Source: Akkermansiaceae bacterium (GTDB lineage Bacteria; Verrucomicrobiota; Verrucomicrobiia; Verrucomicrobiales; Akkermansiaceae). From it: DNA of 64,000 nt. Under the pieces are notes generated by a model. The model was not told where the DNA came from, searched no databases, and saw only the letters and a list, made by a program, of their open reading frames with translations. Where the stretch lies: positions 71,750-135,749 of the forward strand of contig JABDRB010000001.1 in the NCBI GenBank assembly GCA_013041925.1, read 5' to 3'. Positions 54,456 to 63,786 of this stretch are shown here, one piece after another (position 1 is the first letter of the stretch; each line of letters begins with the position of its first letter). The position numbers were made by a program, and so were the translations under genes.

Positions 54456-54638
54456 GGATACGTGGGCCTATTGAATCGCGAATGATCGGCAATGACCATT
54501 GTAATTACATTGAATTTTATCATGGAAACTAATATGTCGAATTCGCACATGACGGCTTGACGGAGGATGGCAGGTTGACCAGTCTGTCATGGATGGTTTC
54601 CGCATTATCACGGTGGAAGCTGTTTTTTTCACGACGTA

Positions 54639-56351
54639 TTGCCATCATCATCACCTTTTAGCGAAGAATTTACAGTGTATTCTAACGAAGATTATCTCCT
54701 TGAACTCCTGACAGAAGCCGGACTCGTCGCTGTGGAGGAGATCGAGGCCGTCCGTAGCCAGTTAAAAGGCAGAGAAACGGTGGTTGAACGCCTGATTGGA
54801 GGAGGCCGAATCAGCGAAGAGCAGGTGGCGCAAGTATCGGCTCAGAGCTCAAGTATGGACTTTATCGATCTGGCCCACACCGCCATTTCACCGGACCTGT
54901 TCGCAAAAATCCCAGATGATGTCGCAAAGCGCTTTCGTGCGGTGCCTATCGCCGATGACGGCACCTACCTGACGGTGGCGATTCCCGACCCGTTGGATTT
55001 TGAGGTTCTGGACAGCCTACCGCATATTTTGGGGCGCGAGATTAATCCTGTTTGTGCTACGGCCACGGCAATTGCCCAAGTCATCCATCAGAATTACGGC
55101 GAGGAGGTTACGGAGGATGCCGCAACAGAGCAATTCACCGTGGTGAGTGCTGAGGGGAATGAAGAGGCGACGGAAGATGACGCGCCGATCATTAAAATGG
55201 TGTCCACCATGTTGCTTGATGCCTTTAAGACAAAGGCAAGTGACATCCACATCGAGCCACTTGAAACCAGTTTGCGTATCCGTTTTCGGATGGATGGTAA
55301 GCTCGTTGAGGTCGATAATCATCCTAAAAAACTTCACCCCGCCATCATTGCCCGTATCAAGGTGATGAGCGGCACCATGAGCATCGCGGAGAAGCGCCTC
55401 CCCCAAGACGGGCGCATCCAAATCAGGGTGGCAGGAAAAGAGGTGGACCTCCGGGTCTCATCCGTGCCCAGCAACCATGGCGAGAGCATCGTCATGCGTA
55501 TCCTTGATAAAACCTCATTGATGCTCGGCCTGCCTGAGCTCGGGTTCCTCTCCGATGACCAAGAGACGGTTGATAACATGATCCGTCTCCCCGATGGGAT
55601 CATCCTCGTCACCGGTCCCACGGGTTCCGGTAAGACGACGACGCTCTACGGTTGCCTCAATACGATCAACACATCCGATCGTAAAATCATCACCGTGGAG
55701 GACCCAGTGGAATACGAGCTTCCTGGGATCAACCAGGTGATGGTCAAAACGGATATCGGAATGACCTTCGCTGCGGCTCTCCGCGCCATGATGCGCCAGG
55801 CGCCAAACATCATCATGCTCGGTGAGATTCGTGACGCTGAAACCGCCTCCATCGCGATTCAAGCGGCACTCACAGGTCACCTCGTCTTTTCCACCTTGCA
55901 CACCAATGACGCTCCGGGAGCTGTTGCGCGCTTAGCCGATATCGGCGTTAAGCGTTTCCTCATTGCCTCATCGGTCAGAGCGATCATCGCGCAGCGACTT
56001 GTCCGGATGCTTTGCCCGCATTGCAAGGCACCTGCCATGCTCACCGACCGCCAGATGCGCACATTGAATCTGGATGCCAAACAAGTTGCGGAAAGCGACA
56101 TCATGGGTCCTGCTGGCTGTGATATGTGCCGCCAGATGGGCTACAGGGGACGTATGGGCATCTTTGAAATATTTAAGGTGGACGACGAAGTCCGCCACCT
56201 CATCAATGAGGAGCTGACCTCCCCGCAGTTACGCCGGCGTGCACGGGAGTTAGGGATGCGCACACTGCGCGAAGACGGCATCCGTAAGGTGCTCGCTGGC
56301 AGCACCTCTGCCGAGGAAGTTCTGCGCGTCACCATGTCCGATAGCGACTAA
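54639..56351 (+). CDS. GspE/PilB-type secretion ATPase (first copy)
   Basis: 570 residues from a TTG at 54639, or 559 from a GTG at 54672; neither has a strong ribosome-binding site. The N-terminal GspE_N/MshEN domain (residues 15-155) precedes the ATPase core. Walker A GPTGSGKTTTLYGCL (about residue 326), Asp box ITVEDPVEYELPG, Walker B region IIMLGEIRDAETASIAIQA, His box STLHTNDAPGA, and a tetra-Cys zinc site (LCPHC / CDMC) are all present. The catalytic glutamate region reads RQAPNIIMLGEIRD where many copies have RQDPDI. It powers T2SS or type IV pilus assembly. Followed 72 bp later by a second ATPase. Confidence 0.93.
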   Translation: MPSSSPFSEEFTVYSNEDYLLELLTEAGLVAVEEIEAVRSQLKGRETVVERLIGGGRISEEQVAQVSAQSSSMDFIDLAHTAISPDLFAKIPDDVAKRFRAVPIADDGTYLTVAIPDPLDFEVLDSLPHILGREINPVCATATAIAQVIHQNYGEEVTEDAATEQFTVVSAEGNEEATEDDAPIIKMVSTMLLDAFKTKASDIHIEPLETSLRIRFRMDGKLVEVDNHPKKLHPAIIARIKVMSGTMSIAEKRLPQDGRIQIRVAGKEVDLRVSSVPSNHGESIVMRILDKTSLMLGLPELGFLSDDQETVDNMIRLPDGIILVTGPTGSGKTTTLYGCLNTINTSDRKIITVEDPVEYELPGINQVMVKTDIGMTFAAALRAMMRQAPNIIMLGEIRDAETASIAIQAALTGHLVFSTLHTNDAPGAVARLADIGVKRFLIASSVRAIIAQRLVRMLCPHCKAPAMLTDRQMRTLNLDAKQVAESDIMGPAGCDMCRQMGYRGRMGIFEIFKVDDEVRHLINEELTSPQLRRRARELGMRTLREDGIRKVLAGSTSAEEVLRVTMSDSD

Positions 56352-56423
56352 TCACAACCCGTGAACCCGATGCACGACCAGAACGATTCATCATAGGTTC
56401 ACATAACGGCTTACACACTTTTC

Positions 56424-58103
56424 ATGGATAATTCACAACTCATCGACATCTTTGTCAACCGCGGTTTGATCGATCAGTATCTCGCCGCGGACATCGTTCA
56501 AGAGGTCCATAACAGCGGTAAGGAAATCTCTGAAATTCTGGCCGACTACGAGGTAATCCAGGAAAAAGACGATATTTGGCCGATTATTGCCAACGAGTTA
56601 GATGTCGTCATGGTGGATCTTGCCCAATTTGATCCTCCGGCGGAGTTGTTGGCCATGCTCCCCTCAGGGATGGCCCGCTTGCATGGGGCCCTCCCCGTGA
56701 ATATGGACAGTGAAGGCCTGACCGTTTGTTTGGTCGACCCTCTCAATCCTCAGGTCGTCGAGGATCTTCGTTTTGCCCTGGGAAAAGAAATTATTCTCGC
56801 CATTGCCCCGGATCACCTCGTTGAGAAAAAACTCAACGACGCCTATGGTGGCGATGGTCTGGTGATGGATGATCTTTTGAGCCAGCTGGAGGACGGGCTG
56901 GTCAATAACCAGCAGGCGAATGCGCAGGACGTCGAGGCGGAGGCCAATTCCGCCCCGATCATTCGCTACGTCGATCTGGTGCTCTACCAAGCCATTAACG
57001 AGGGGGCGTCCGACATTCACTTTGAGCCATTCGAAACGGACTTCAAGATCCGCTATCGTGTCGATGGAGCACTCTACGAAATGGCCCCCCCACCGGTGCA
57101 TCTTGCCTTGCCGATCCTTTCTCGACTCAAGGTGATGTCGAACATGAATATTGCGGAGAAACGCATCCCTCAGGATGGTCGGATCGTTAAACACATCGGT
57201 GAAAACCAGGTCGACATGCGTGTCTCCACGCTGCCCACCCAGCATGGCGAAAGCATCGTGCTTCGTGTGCTCGACCGCAGTAACATCAATCTCAGTCTCG
57301 ACGTTCTCGGGATGCCGCCTGCCGTTTTTGATTACATCAATGAAACCGTGCGTAAGCCGAATGGCATCTTCATCTGCACCGGCCCTACTGGTGCGGGAAA
57401 AACGACGACCCTTTACGCCGCATTAAGAGAAATCAACACGATCGACTCCAAGCTCCTCACCGCAGAGGACCCCGTGGAATATGATGTTGATGGAATCATT
57501 CAGGTGCCCGTCCAAGAAGCTATCGGGCTTACTTTTTCCCGTATTTTGCGCGCCTTTTTACGTCAGGATCCAGACCGCATTCTCGTTGGGGAAATCCGTG
57601 ATATCGATACCGCCCAGATTGCCATTCAGGCGTCCCTGACCGGTCACTTGGTGTTATCGACGTTACACACCAATGACGCTCCAGGTGCCGTTACCCGTCT
57701 CATTGATATGGGGACTGAGCCATTTCTTGTGGCCGCCTCGCTCGAGGGGGTGCTCGCTCAGCGTCTGCTGCGGACGATCTGTAGTGATTGCCGCGCCGCC
57801 TACGAACCTAACGAAGTCCTGCTTAACCAGCTCGGCGTGTCGTCCCATGAACTGGGCGATAAAGAATTTTATACTGGGCGCGGCTGCGACGTCTGTGATC
57901 AGTCTGGCTACAAGGGGCGCCGCGGGCTCTTTGAGTTGCTCGATATCACCGACCCGATCCGCGATCTTATCACCGATCGCGCACCAACCGTCGTCATCAA
58001 GCAAAAGGCGATCGAGCTCGGGATGCAAACCCTACGTGAAGACGGCCTACGCAATATTTACGATGGTAACACGACCATCGAGGAGGTGCTCAAGTACACG
58101 TAA
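56424..58103 (+). CDS. GspE/PilB-type secretion ATPase (second copy)
   Basis: 559 residues, paralogous with the preceding gene. The MshEN-like N-terminus spans residues 1-150, Walker A GPTGAGKTTTLYAAL (about 320), Asp box LLTAEDPVEYDVDG, Walker B RQDPDRILVGEIRDIDTAQI, STLHTNDAPGAVTRL and a tetra-Cys site (ICSDC / CDVCDQSGYKGRRG). All active residues look intact. Two ATPases may act as separate motors for T2SS and a pilus, or one may power retraction, although no PilT-like features are seen. Adjacent to pilC/gspF 78 bp downstream. Confidence 0.94.
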   Translation: MDNSQLIDIFVNRGLIDQYLAADIVQEVHNSGKEISEILADYEVIQEKDDIWPIIANELDVVMVDLAQFDPPAELLAMLPSGMARLHGALPVNMDSEGLTVCLVDPLNPQVVEDLRFALGKEIILAIAPDHLVEKKLNDAYGGDGLVMDDLLSQLEDGLVNNQQANAQDVEAEANSAPIIRYVDLVLYQAINEGASDIHFEPFETDFKIRYRVDGALYEMAPPPVHLALPILSRLKVMSNMNIAEKRIPQDGRIVKHIGENQVDMRVSTLPTQHGESIVLRVLDRSNINLSLDVLGMPPAVFDYINETVRKPNGIFICTGPTGAGKTTTLYAALREINTIDSKLLTAEDPVEYDVDGIIQVPVQEAIGLTFSRILRAFLRQDPDRILVGEIRDIDTAQIAIQASLTGHLVLSTLHTNDAPGAVTRLIDMGTEPFLVAASLEGVLAQRLLRTICSDCRAAYEPNEVLLNQLGVSSHELGDKEFYTGRGCDVCDQSGYKGRRGLFELLDITDPIRDLITDRAPTVVIKQKAIELGMQTLREDGLRNIYDGNTTIEEVLKYT

Positions 58104-58181
58104 TCTGAGGAAGCCTCAACGCTCAGCTCGAAATCCAACGCACTCTTCACCACTTCAAATTTTAATACTCAATCAATTATC

Positions 58182-59459
58182 ATGGCAAACTTCCAATATA
58201 TCGCACTCGATGCCAAAGGGGAACAGACGACTGGATCTGTCCAAGCTGGCAGCGAATCAGAGGCCATTCAGCAACTTCGCGCCCAAGGACTCTATCCGAC
58301 CCAAGTGGTCGAGGAGGGGAAGGGGACTCTGACTGAGGGAAAGACAAAATCCAAACAACGCGGGAAAAAACGTGTTAAAAAGGTAACGGGCGGCGGCAAA
58401 ATTAAACCCAAGGTGCTGATGATCTTTACCCGTCAGCTGGCAACACTGATCGACTCCGGATTGCCACTGCTGCGTGGCTTGACCGTGCTCGGAAAGCAAG
58501 AGCCGAACCCCGTGTTGCGCAGCACCGTTAACTCGCTTGCGGACTCCGTGCAGACAGGTGCCACCTTCTCCGAGAGCCTCTCCCAACACCCGCGGATTTT
58601 TAATAAACTCTTTGTCAACATGGTCAAAGCGGGTGAGCTGGGTGGTGTGCTGGAAGTCGTTTTGACACGTCTGGCCGAATACATGGAGAAGGCCAACAAG
58701 CTGAAGAACAAGATCGTTTCAGCGATGGTGTATCCGATTATCGTGCTCTTTATTGCCGTTGCGATTCTCGTTTTCCTCATGCTTTTTATTGTTCCTAAGT
58801 TTAAGGAGATGTTTGCCGAGCAAGGGGGGCAACTTCCGCTGATTTCTCGAATCGTGTTTGGTGCCTCTGAAAATATGCTGGCGCGTCCGTATCTGCTGCC
58901 TAACATTGTATGGATTTTCCTCGTTATAGGTGGATTCTCTGTTCTCGTTAAAGTTTGGGGGAGCACCGCAGGCGGCCGAGCCCTCATGGATGCCATCAAA
59001 TTAAGAATCCCTATCTTTGGCGACCTGAACCGGAAAAGTTCCATTTCACGTTTCGCAAGAACCTTGGGAACGTTGGTGACGTCCGGTGTGCCTATCCTGC
59101 AGGCGCTAACCATTACCCGCGACACCGCTGGTAACGTCGTCATCTCCAAGGCCATCGATATGGTGCACGAGTCCGTGAAGGAAGGTGAGTCCATCGTCGT
59201 ACCCCTTCAGGCGAGTAAAATCTTCCCAGCCATGGTCATCAGTATGGTCGACGTGGGGGAGGAAACAGGTCAGCTCCCCGAGATGCTTCTGAAAATTGCC
59301 GACGTCTATGATGATGAGGTGGATAATGCCGTGACCGCCCTTACATCCGTGCTTGAGCCGATTATGATCGTATTCTTGGCATTGGTTGTAGGCACGATTG
59401 TATTTGCATTGTTCCTACCTCTGATTAATATGATTAAGAACGTCGATACACCGAGCTAA
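58182..59459 (+). CDS. Type II secretion/type IV pilus inner-membrane protein GspF/PilC
   Basis: 425 residues. It begins MANFQYIALDAKGEQTTGSV, the GspF N-terminus, followed by two homologous T2SSF domains (LIFTRQLATLIDSGLPLLRG at about residue 80 and RFARTLGTLVTSGVPILQAL at about 285), each ending in membrane segments (PIIVLFIAVAILVFLMLFIV; PIMIVFLALVVGTIVFALFL). It is the platform that binds the ATPases and pilins. A Lys-rich insertion after residue 45 (KSKQRGKKRVKK) is unusual. Confidence 0.95.
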   Translation: MANFQYIALDAKGEQTTGSVQAGSESEAIQQLRAQGLYPTQVVEEGKGTLTEGKTKSKQRGKKRVKKVTGGGKIKPKVLMIFTRQLATLIDSGLPLLRGLTVLGKQEPNPVLRSTVNSLADSVQTGATFSESLSQHPRIFNKLFVNMVKAGELGGVLEVVLTRLAEYMEKANKLKNKIVSAMVYPIIVLFIAVAILVFLMLFIVPKFKEMFAEQGGQLPLISRIVFGASENMLARPYLLPNIVWIFLVIGGFSVLVKVWGSTAGGRALMDAIKLRIPIFGDLNRKSSISRFARTLGTLVTSGVPILQALTITRDTAGNVVISKAIDMVHESVKEGESIVVPLQASKIFPAMVISMVDVGEETGQLPEMLLKIADVYDDEVDNAVTALTSVLEPIMIVFLALVVGTIVFALFLPLINMIKNVDTPS

Positions 59460-59533
59460 TTTCGTTGATCGCGTGTTGGATGCCGCCGAAGGGCGGCGGA
59501 CACCTCGTTTCTCAGCCCCCCCCAAATCAGATT

Positions 59534-60127
59534 ATGAAAGTTGACCATCGCTCCCAAGGAATTTTTGCCCCGGCCTTTACGTTGATCGAGGTCTTGGTTG
59601 TTATCGCGATCATTGCCGTGCTGGCGACGATTGTTGCCGGGGGGCTTGGCTGGTCGAAGCGTAAGGTGGCTGAGAGTAGCACCAGGGTGCTGGTGCAATC
59701 ACTCTCGCGTGGGCTTGAGGAGTTCTCCTTGGACAATGGCGTTTACCCTGAGGGTGACGGCAGTGAGGATAGCTCGGAATTGCTTTATATGGCGTTGTTT
59801 TCTGACGGGGGAGAGATCAATGATGCATCAGGTGAGTTTGATGATACACCTGAACCTGATGGCCAAGCGGATTCCGGCCGCACCGTTTACCTTCCGGAAT
59901 TAGACCCAAACAAGGCAAAGCCGAATACCATCGAGGATAACGGAAGTTATCGGATCATCGACGCTTGGAAGGCCCCCATTTTTTACCGGCATGACCCAGA
60001 GGGAAACGATCTAGAGATGATGAACCCAGATTCAGATTTTGATCTCTGGTCGCTCGGGCCCGATGGTGAGGGTGGGCCTGGCGTCCAATCCAAAGAGACA
60101 CGGGACGATATCACGAATTACAAGTAA
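59534..60127 (+). CDS. Type II secretion pseudopilin (GspG-like)
   Basis: 197 residues from ATG 59534; an upstream start at 59465 is unlikely because prepilin leaders are short. The leader ends PAFTLIEVLVVIAIIAVLAT: the class III cleavage site with Ala at -1 instead of Gly, then F+1 and E5. After the N-terminal helix (residues 17-45) is an acidic, Asp/Glu-rich domain (FDDTPEPDGQADSG) rather than a typical GspG fold. The prepilin peptidase gene is not in the window. Fourth gene of the secretion set. Confidence 0.88.
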   Translation: MKVDHRSQGIFAPAFTLIEVLVVIAIIAVLATIVAGGLGWSKRKVAESSTRVLVQSLSRGLEEFSLDNGVYPEGDGSEDSSELLYMALFSDGGEINDASGEFDDTPEPDGQADSGRTVYLPELDPNKAKPNTIEDNGSYRIIDAWKAPIFYRHDPEGNDLEMMNPDSDFDLWSLGPDGEGGPGVQSKETRDDITNYK

Positions 60128-60241
60128 GTTGCTCGAAGGGGGAGAGATCGAAGCGGCCTTTGTTACGGCTCGCGGCATATGGCGGCGTTATCTAATCGAT
60201 GATTGTGTGGCATACACACATCAGCATTTCAGTTCATTCAC

Positions 60242-60268
60242 CTTTACATCGTTCGTTCTGATGTAAAG
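60242..60268. promoter_or_regulatory. Perfect 9-bp inverted repeat upstream of the Lys-rich protein gene
   Basis: CTTTACATC and GATGTAAAG flank a nine-base loop, ending 23 bp before ATG 60292. It has no T-run. It could be an operator or a weak terminator after the pseudopilin gene, whose stop is 115 bp upstream. Confidence 0.4.
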
Positions 60269-60291
60269 CTGCGGCATCAACCAACGATTTC

Positions 60292-60978
60292 ATGTCAGAA
60301 GAATTACCCTTACCAGAACCTCAGCCAGCCGCGGATCAAGAGACGCCAAGTAAAAAAAAGGCCGCCAAAACGGCCAAGGCATCAAGTAAAACAAAACCGA
60401 CCGCTAAAGTCGCCGCCAAAAGAGCCAGAAAATCTCCCAGCAAGGATGTAAGTCAGGAGGCATCCGCGCCGGCAAACGATGATGCACCAGCGCCATCAGA
60501 AGCCCGAGAGGATCGACCTGCCATCAAACGCGGCGTAAGGACCGCCAAAAAGGCGGCAGCTAAAGAGACGCCAAGTCAAAATACTCCAGCGAACAAGGAG
60601 GAACCATCCGCTGAATCAAAACCAACCCATCCGGCACCCGCCAGTCAGGGGGATACGACCAGTGAAACATCACCTGGCAGAGAGGACAACCCGCCACGCA
60701 AGCAGGCCCGCCGTGGCCGTAACCGCAATCGCCAAGATCCTCCGCAACAGGACGCACCCAAGGTGAAGCTCGACGCCAAAAAAGTCGCTAAACGCGCTTG
60801 GAAAATCTTTCTCGGTGAGGTCAACGAAGAGGGTCTCGCCCTGATCGCCGACAAGGATGCCCGCGAGCTCGCACGCCGGAGCCTTCGTGTGGCAGAAATT
60901 TATTCCCTCGAGGAGGCGATCTCGATCAAGAAAAAAGGTAGCCCGAAAAAGGAAGGCAGCCCGAAAAAAGATCAATAA
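60292..60978 (+). CDS. Lys/Ala/Pro-rich protein with conserved C-terminal segment
   Basis: 228 residues. The first 145 residues are low-complexity, with KKKAAKTAKASSKTKPTAK and RQARRGRNRNRQDPP, similar in composition to AlgP or histone H1-like proteins and probably disordered and nucleic-acid binding. Residues 155-205 look folded (LDAKKVAKRAWKIFLGEVNE, then EGLALIADKDARELARRSLR and VAEIYSLEEAIS). It ends in a repeated GSPKKEGSPKK tail. No named family was recognised. Separate from the secretion cluster by composition; RBS is unremarkable. Confidence 0.7.
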   Translation: MSEELPLPEPQPAADQETPSKKKAAKTAKASSKTKPTAKVAAKRARKSPSKDVSQEASAPANDDAPAPSEAREDRPAIKRGVRTAKKAAAKETPSQNTPANKEEPSAESKPTHPAPASQGDTTSETSPGREDNPPRKQARRGRNRNRQDPPQQDAPKVKLDAKKVAKRAWKIFLGEVNEEGLALIADKDARELARRSLRVAEIYSLEEAISIKKKGSPKKEGSPKKDQ

Positions 60979-61036
60979 GCCCAGCGCCTCGCGAGGCCAA
61001 TCATGGCATCGCGAGCGCATGGAGCGGCGCACGCAC

Positions 61037-61063
61037 CTCGTAGCGGTGGGCGATCGCTACGAG
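61037..61063. terminator. Hairpin between Lys-rich protein gene and frr
   Basis: Perfect 9-bp inverted repeat (CTCGTAGCG / CGCTACGAG) around a nine-base loop, in the convergent gap between the stops at 60978 and 61100. No T-run either side; a transcription end for one or both genes is likely. Confidence 0.5.
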
Positions 61064-61099
61064 ACCCAATCGGCTTTTCGGCCTCATCAAACGGCCCCA

Positions 61100-61666
61100 T
61101 CAAACGGTCATTAGCTCGGTCTCCTTGGAGGCGAGATGGTCGTCGATTTCCTTGATGAAATTGTTGGTTAGATCTTGGATTTGGGATTCGTAGTCGTGTT
61201 GACCGTCCTCGGTGATTTCGTTAGCCGCCTTCATTTTTTTAGCGGCATCCATGCCGTCTTTGCGACATGACCGGACCCGCACGCGTGCTTCCTCGGCCTG
61301 CATTTTCACCATCTTGACCATATCTTTTCGGCGTTCTTCTGACAGCTCAGGCACGGGGACTCGAAGGTGTTTACCTTCGTTAGCCGGGTTAAGTCCTGTG
61401 TTGCTTTCGATGATGGCCTTTTCGATGTCCTTGGTGGTGGATGGGTCAAAGGGTTGAACCATGATCATACGTGGCTCGGGGATGGTGATCACGGCGAGGG
61501 CCTTGACCTTCATCGAGCTGCCATAGCTGGCAACGTGCACATCAATGTTTTCAATCAGTGCGGGGCTGGCTTTTCCGGTGCGGACGGCGGCAAATTCATG
61601 CACGGCGTATTCCACGGCTTTGGACATGCTTTCTTCTGTATTTTTGAGTGCTTCGCTAGGTTCCAT
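61100..61666 (-). CDS. frr: Ribosome recycling factor
   Basis: 188 residues, normal length. AVRTGKASPALIENIDVHVA, the helix signature, and ALAVITIPEPRMIMVQPFDP and ESNTGLNPANEGKHLRVPVP are diagnostic. With EF-G it splits post-termination ribosomes. Downstream of pyrH by 38 bp, as in most bacteria. Confidence 0.98.
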   Translation of the reverse strand: MEPSEALKNTEESMSKAVEYAVHEFAAVRTGKASPALIENIDVHVASYGSSMKVKALAVITIPEPRMIMVQPFDPSTTKDIEKAIIESNTGLNPANEGKHLRVPVPELSEERRKDMVKMVKMQAEEARVRVRSCRKDGMDAAKKMKAANEITEDGQHDYESQIQDLTNNFIKEIDDHLASKETELMTV

Positions 61667-61704
61667 GATTATTCGGGTTGGGTGGTTAAATTGTTTCCTT
61701 GTTA

Positions 61705-62439
61705 TTATCCTCGGTGAACGATGGTGCCGATGTCACCGCCGGTGATGGCTTTGGTGATGTTGCCCTCGCCTCCAATATCAAAAACGATAATAGGGATGTT
61801 GTTGTCCATGCAAAGGCTAAAGGCGGTGGAATCCATCACCCGAAGATTCTGGCTGAGGCACTCCTGGAATGTCACCGTTTCATAGCGCACGGCATCGGAG
61901 TTTTTCTTGGGGTCTGAGCAGTAGACGCCATCCACCATAGTCGCCTTCATCACGGCGTCCGCTCCCATCTCACTGGCACGTAGCGCTGAGGTGGTGTCGG
62001 TTGAGAAAAAGGGGCTACCGGTGCCAGCGGCAAAAATAACCACCATGTTACTGGAGAGATGGCGTGTCGCTTTCCGTCGGATGAACGGCTCAGCAACGTT
62101 TTTCATCTCAATGGCAGATTGGACAATACACTGGACACCCTCGGCTTCGAGCGCACTTTGCAATGCCAGTGCATTCATCACCGTGGCCAGCATGCCTACG
62201 TAGTCGGCCGTAGCCCGATCCATCCCCCGTGCGCTCGCACTGGCACCACGCCAGAAATTTCCACCCCCACAGACGACTCCAATTTCGACCCCCGTATCGG
62301 CAGCCAATTTAATCTCCTTGGCGACACGTTCAACGATTTCTGGTGAGATGTTGTCGTGACTCCCTGGCTCTCTCAGCGCTTCGCCACTGAGTTTTAATAT
62401 GACACGCTTGAAGGAACGGCTATCTTGGGTGTTACTCAT
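61705..62439 (-). CDS. pyrH: UMP kinase
   Basis: 244 residues from ATG 62439 (an in-frame start at 62457 adds six residues). KRVILKLSGEALREPG, IGVVCGGGNFWRGASA, FAAGTGSPFFSTDTTSALRA and KATMVDGVYCSDPKKN are diagnostic of the bacterial amino-acid-kinase-fold UMP kinase. It phosphorylates UMP to UDP. Second of the frr pair. Confidence 0.98.
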   Translation of the reverse strand: MSNTQDSRSFKRVILKLSGEALREPGSHDNISPEIVERVAKEIKLAADTGVEIGVVCGGGNFWRGASASARGMDRATADYVGMLATVMNALALQSALEAEGVQCIVQSAIEMKNVAEPFIRRKATRHLSSNMVVIFAAGTGSPFFSTDTTSALRASEMGADAVMKATMVDGVYCSDPKKNSDAVRYETVTFQECLSQNLRVMDSTAFSLCMDNNIPIIVFDIGGEGNITKAITGGDIGTIVHRG

Positions 62440-62501
62440 GACGCGTTGGAGAATCAAGAATCAACCCATAAGAGTCAAGCCGCAAGTAACGTGCCATGCC
62501 A

Positions 62502-63761
62502 CTATAACAGACCATCTTTACGCGCTTGTTTCCAGTAAGCATACTCGGAGCGGTTGAAATCGATGTATTCGGGCGAGAGGTCACTGGTGTAGACTTCGTA
62601 GTCGGCCTTTCCAAGGTGCAGATTGATGGTGATGGTAAAGCTGTCTTTGGCCACGATGTTGCGTAGGGTATCCATCGGAGTTTTTGCCTGCAGTCCGCCG
62701 AGGCAGGCGGCCTTGCCATTGATATGGATATCGACGAGTTCCTCTCGGACCATGGCGCGGGAGTAACCGATGGCATGGATGATACGGCCCCAGTTCGGGT
62801 CGTTGCCATTCCACGAGCTTTTGACCAAGGCAGAGTTGGCGACCGCTTCGGCGGCTTTTTGGGCATCGAGGTAGGTGCGTGCCCCTTTGACCTCGACGGT
62901 GACAAACTTTGTGACCCGCTCGCCGTCGCGGACGAGCGATTGGGCCATTTCTAACATGACGTGCTGAAGGGCCTTGCGGAACTGTCGGCACTCCCTCGTG
63001 TTGCGCTTGATCGAGCCCGTGTTGCTCTGGCCATTGGCGAGGGCAATGACGGTGTCGTTCGTGCTCATGTCGCCATCGATGGTGATCCGGTTAAACGAGT
63101 TATCCACCGCTTCGTGCACGGCCTTCTGGAGGCATACGGGAGTGATTTTGGCATCGGTGGTGATGAAGCAAAGCATGGTGGCCATACTCGGGCAGATCAT
63201 GCCGGCGCCCTTTGCGCAGGCACCGATCCGCACGCGGTGGCCACCGATTTTGACAGAGATGGCGATTTCCTTTTTACAGGTGTCGCTGGTCATGATCGCG
63301 CGTGCTACGTCGTCGCCCTTTTGGGAGTCGAGTCCGGTAACAAGCTCTGAGATTTTGGGTTCGATGCGGACCATGGGCATCGGGAGACCGATGACACCTG
63401 TCGAGCAGACGGCGACCTGCCGTTGGCGTAGGCCGAGCTCTTTGGCGACGAGTTTGGCAGTTTGGCGTGCATCACCAACCCCTTTTACGCCGGTGCAGGC
63501 GTTGGCGTTGCCGCTGTTGGCGACGATGGCTTGGACGGCATCCGCTTTCAGGTAAGCCTGGGAAACTTTGACCGGTGCCGCCTTGATACGGTTGGTGGTA
63601 AAGGTGCCTGCCGCATTACACGGGTGCTGGGAATAAATCAGGGCGAGGTCGAGCCGTGGGTCGTCTGGGTTCTTGATCCCAGCGCTCACCGCATTGGCGT
63701 GAAAGCCACGCGGTGCGCATACTCCCCCCTTGATTTTCTTGATGACCAGTTGATCAGGCAT
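62502..63761 (-). CDS. argJ: Bifunctional glutamate N-acetyltransferase/amino-acid acetyltransferase
   Basis: 419 residues from ATG 63761 (MPDQLVIKKIKGGVCAPRGF); an in-frame ATG at 63809 lies over the argC end. The autoproteolysis site with nucleophile Thr is GAGMICPSMATMLCF (about residue 195). DNSFNRITIDGDMSTNDT and SALVKSSWNGNDPNWGR are diagnostic. It transfers acetyl from N-acetylornithine to glutamate in the cyclic arginine pathway. 25 bp after argC. Confidence 0.97.
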   Translation of the reverse strand: MPDQLVIKKIKGGVCAPRGFHANAVSAGIKNPDDPRLDLALIYSQHPCNAAGTFTTNRIKAAPVKVSQAYLKADAVQAIVANSGNANACTGVKGVGDARQTAKLVAKELGLRQRQVAVCSTGVIGLPMPMVRIEPKISELVTGLDSQKGDDVARAIMTSDTCKKEIAISVKIGGHRVRIGACAKGAGMICPSMATMLCFITTDAKITPVCLQKAVHEAVDNSFNRITIDGDMSTNDTVIALANGQSNTGSIKRNTRECRQFRKALQHVMLEMAQSLVRDGERVTKFVTVEVKGARTYLDAQKAAEAVANSALVKSSWNGNDPNWGRIIHAIGYSRAMVREELVDIHINGKAACLGGLQAKTPMDTLRNIVAKDSFTITINLHLGKADYEVYTSDLSPEYIDFNRSEYAYWKQARKDGLL

Positions 63762-63786
63762 AATGAGTCGCAACCATGACGGAGTC

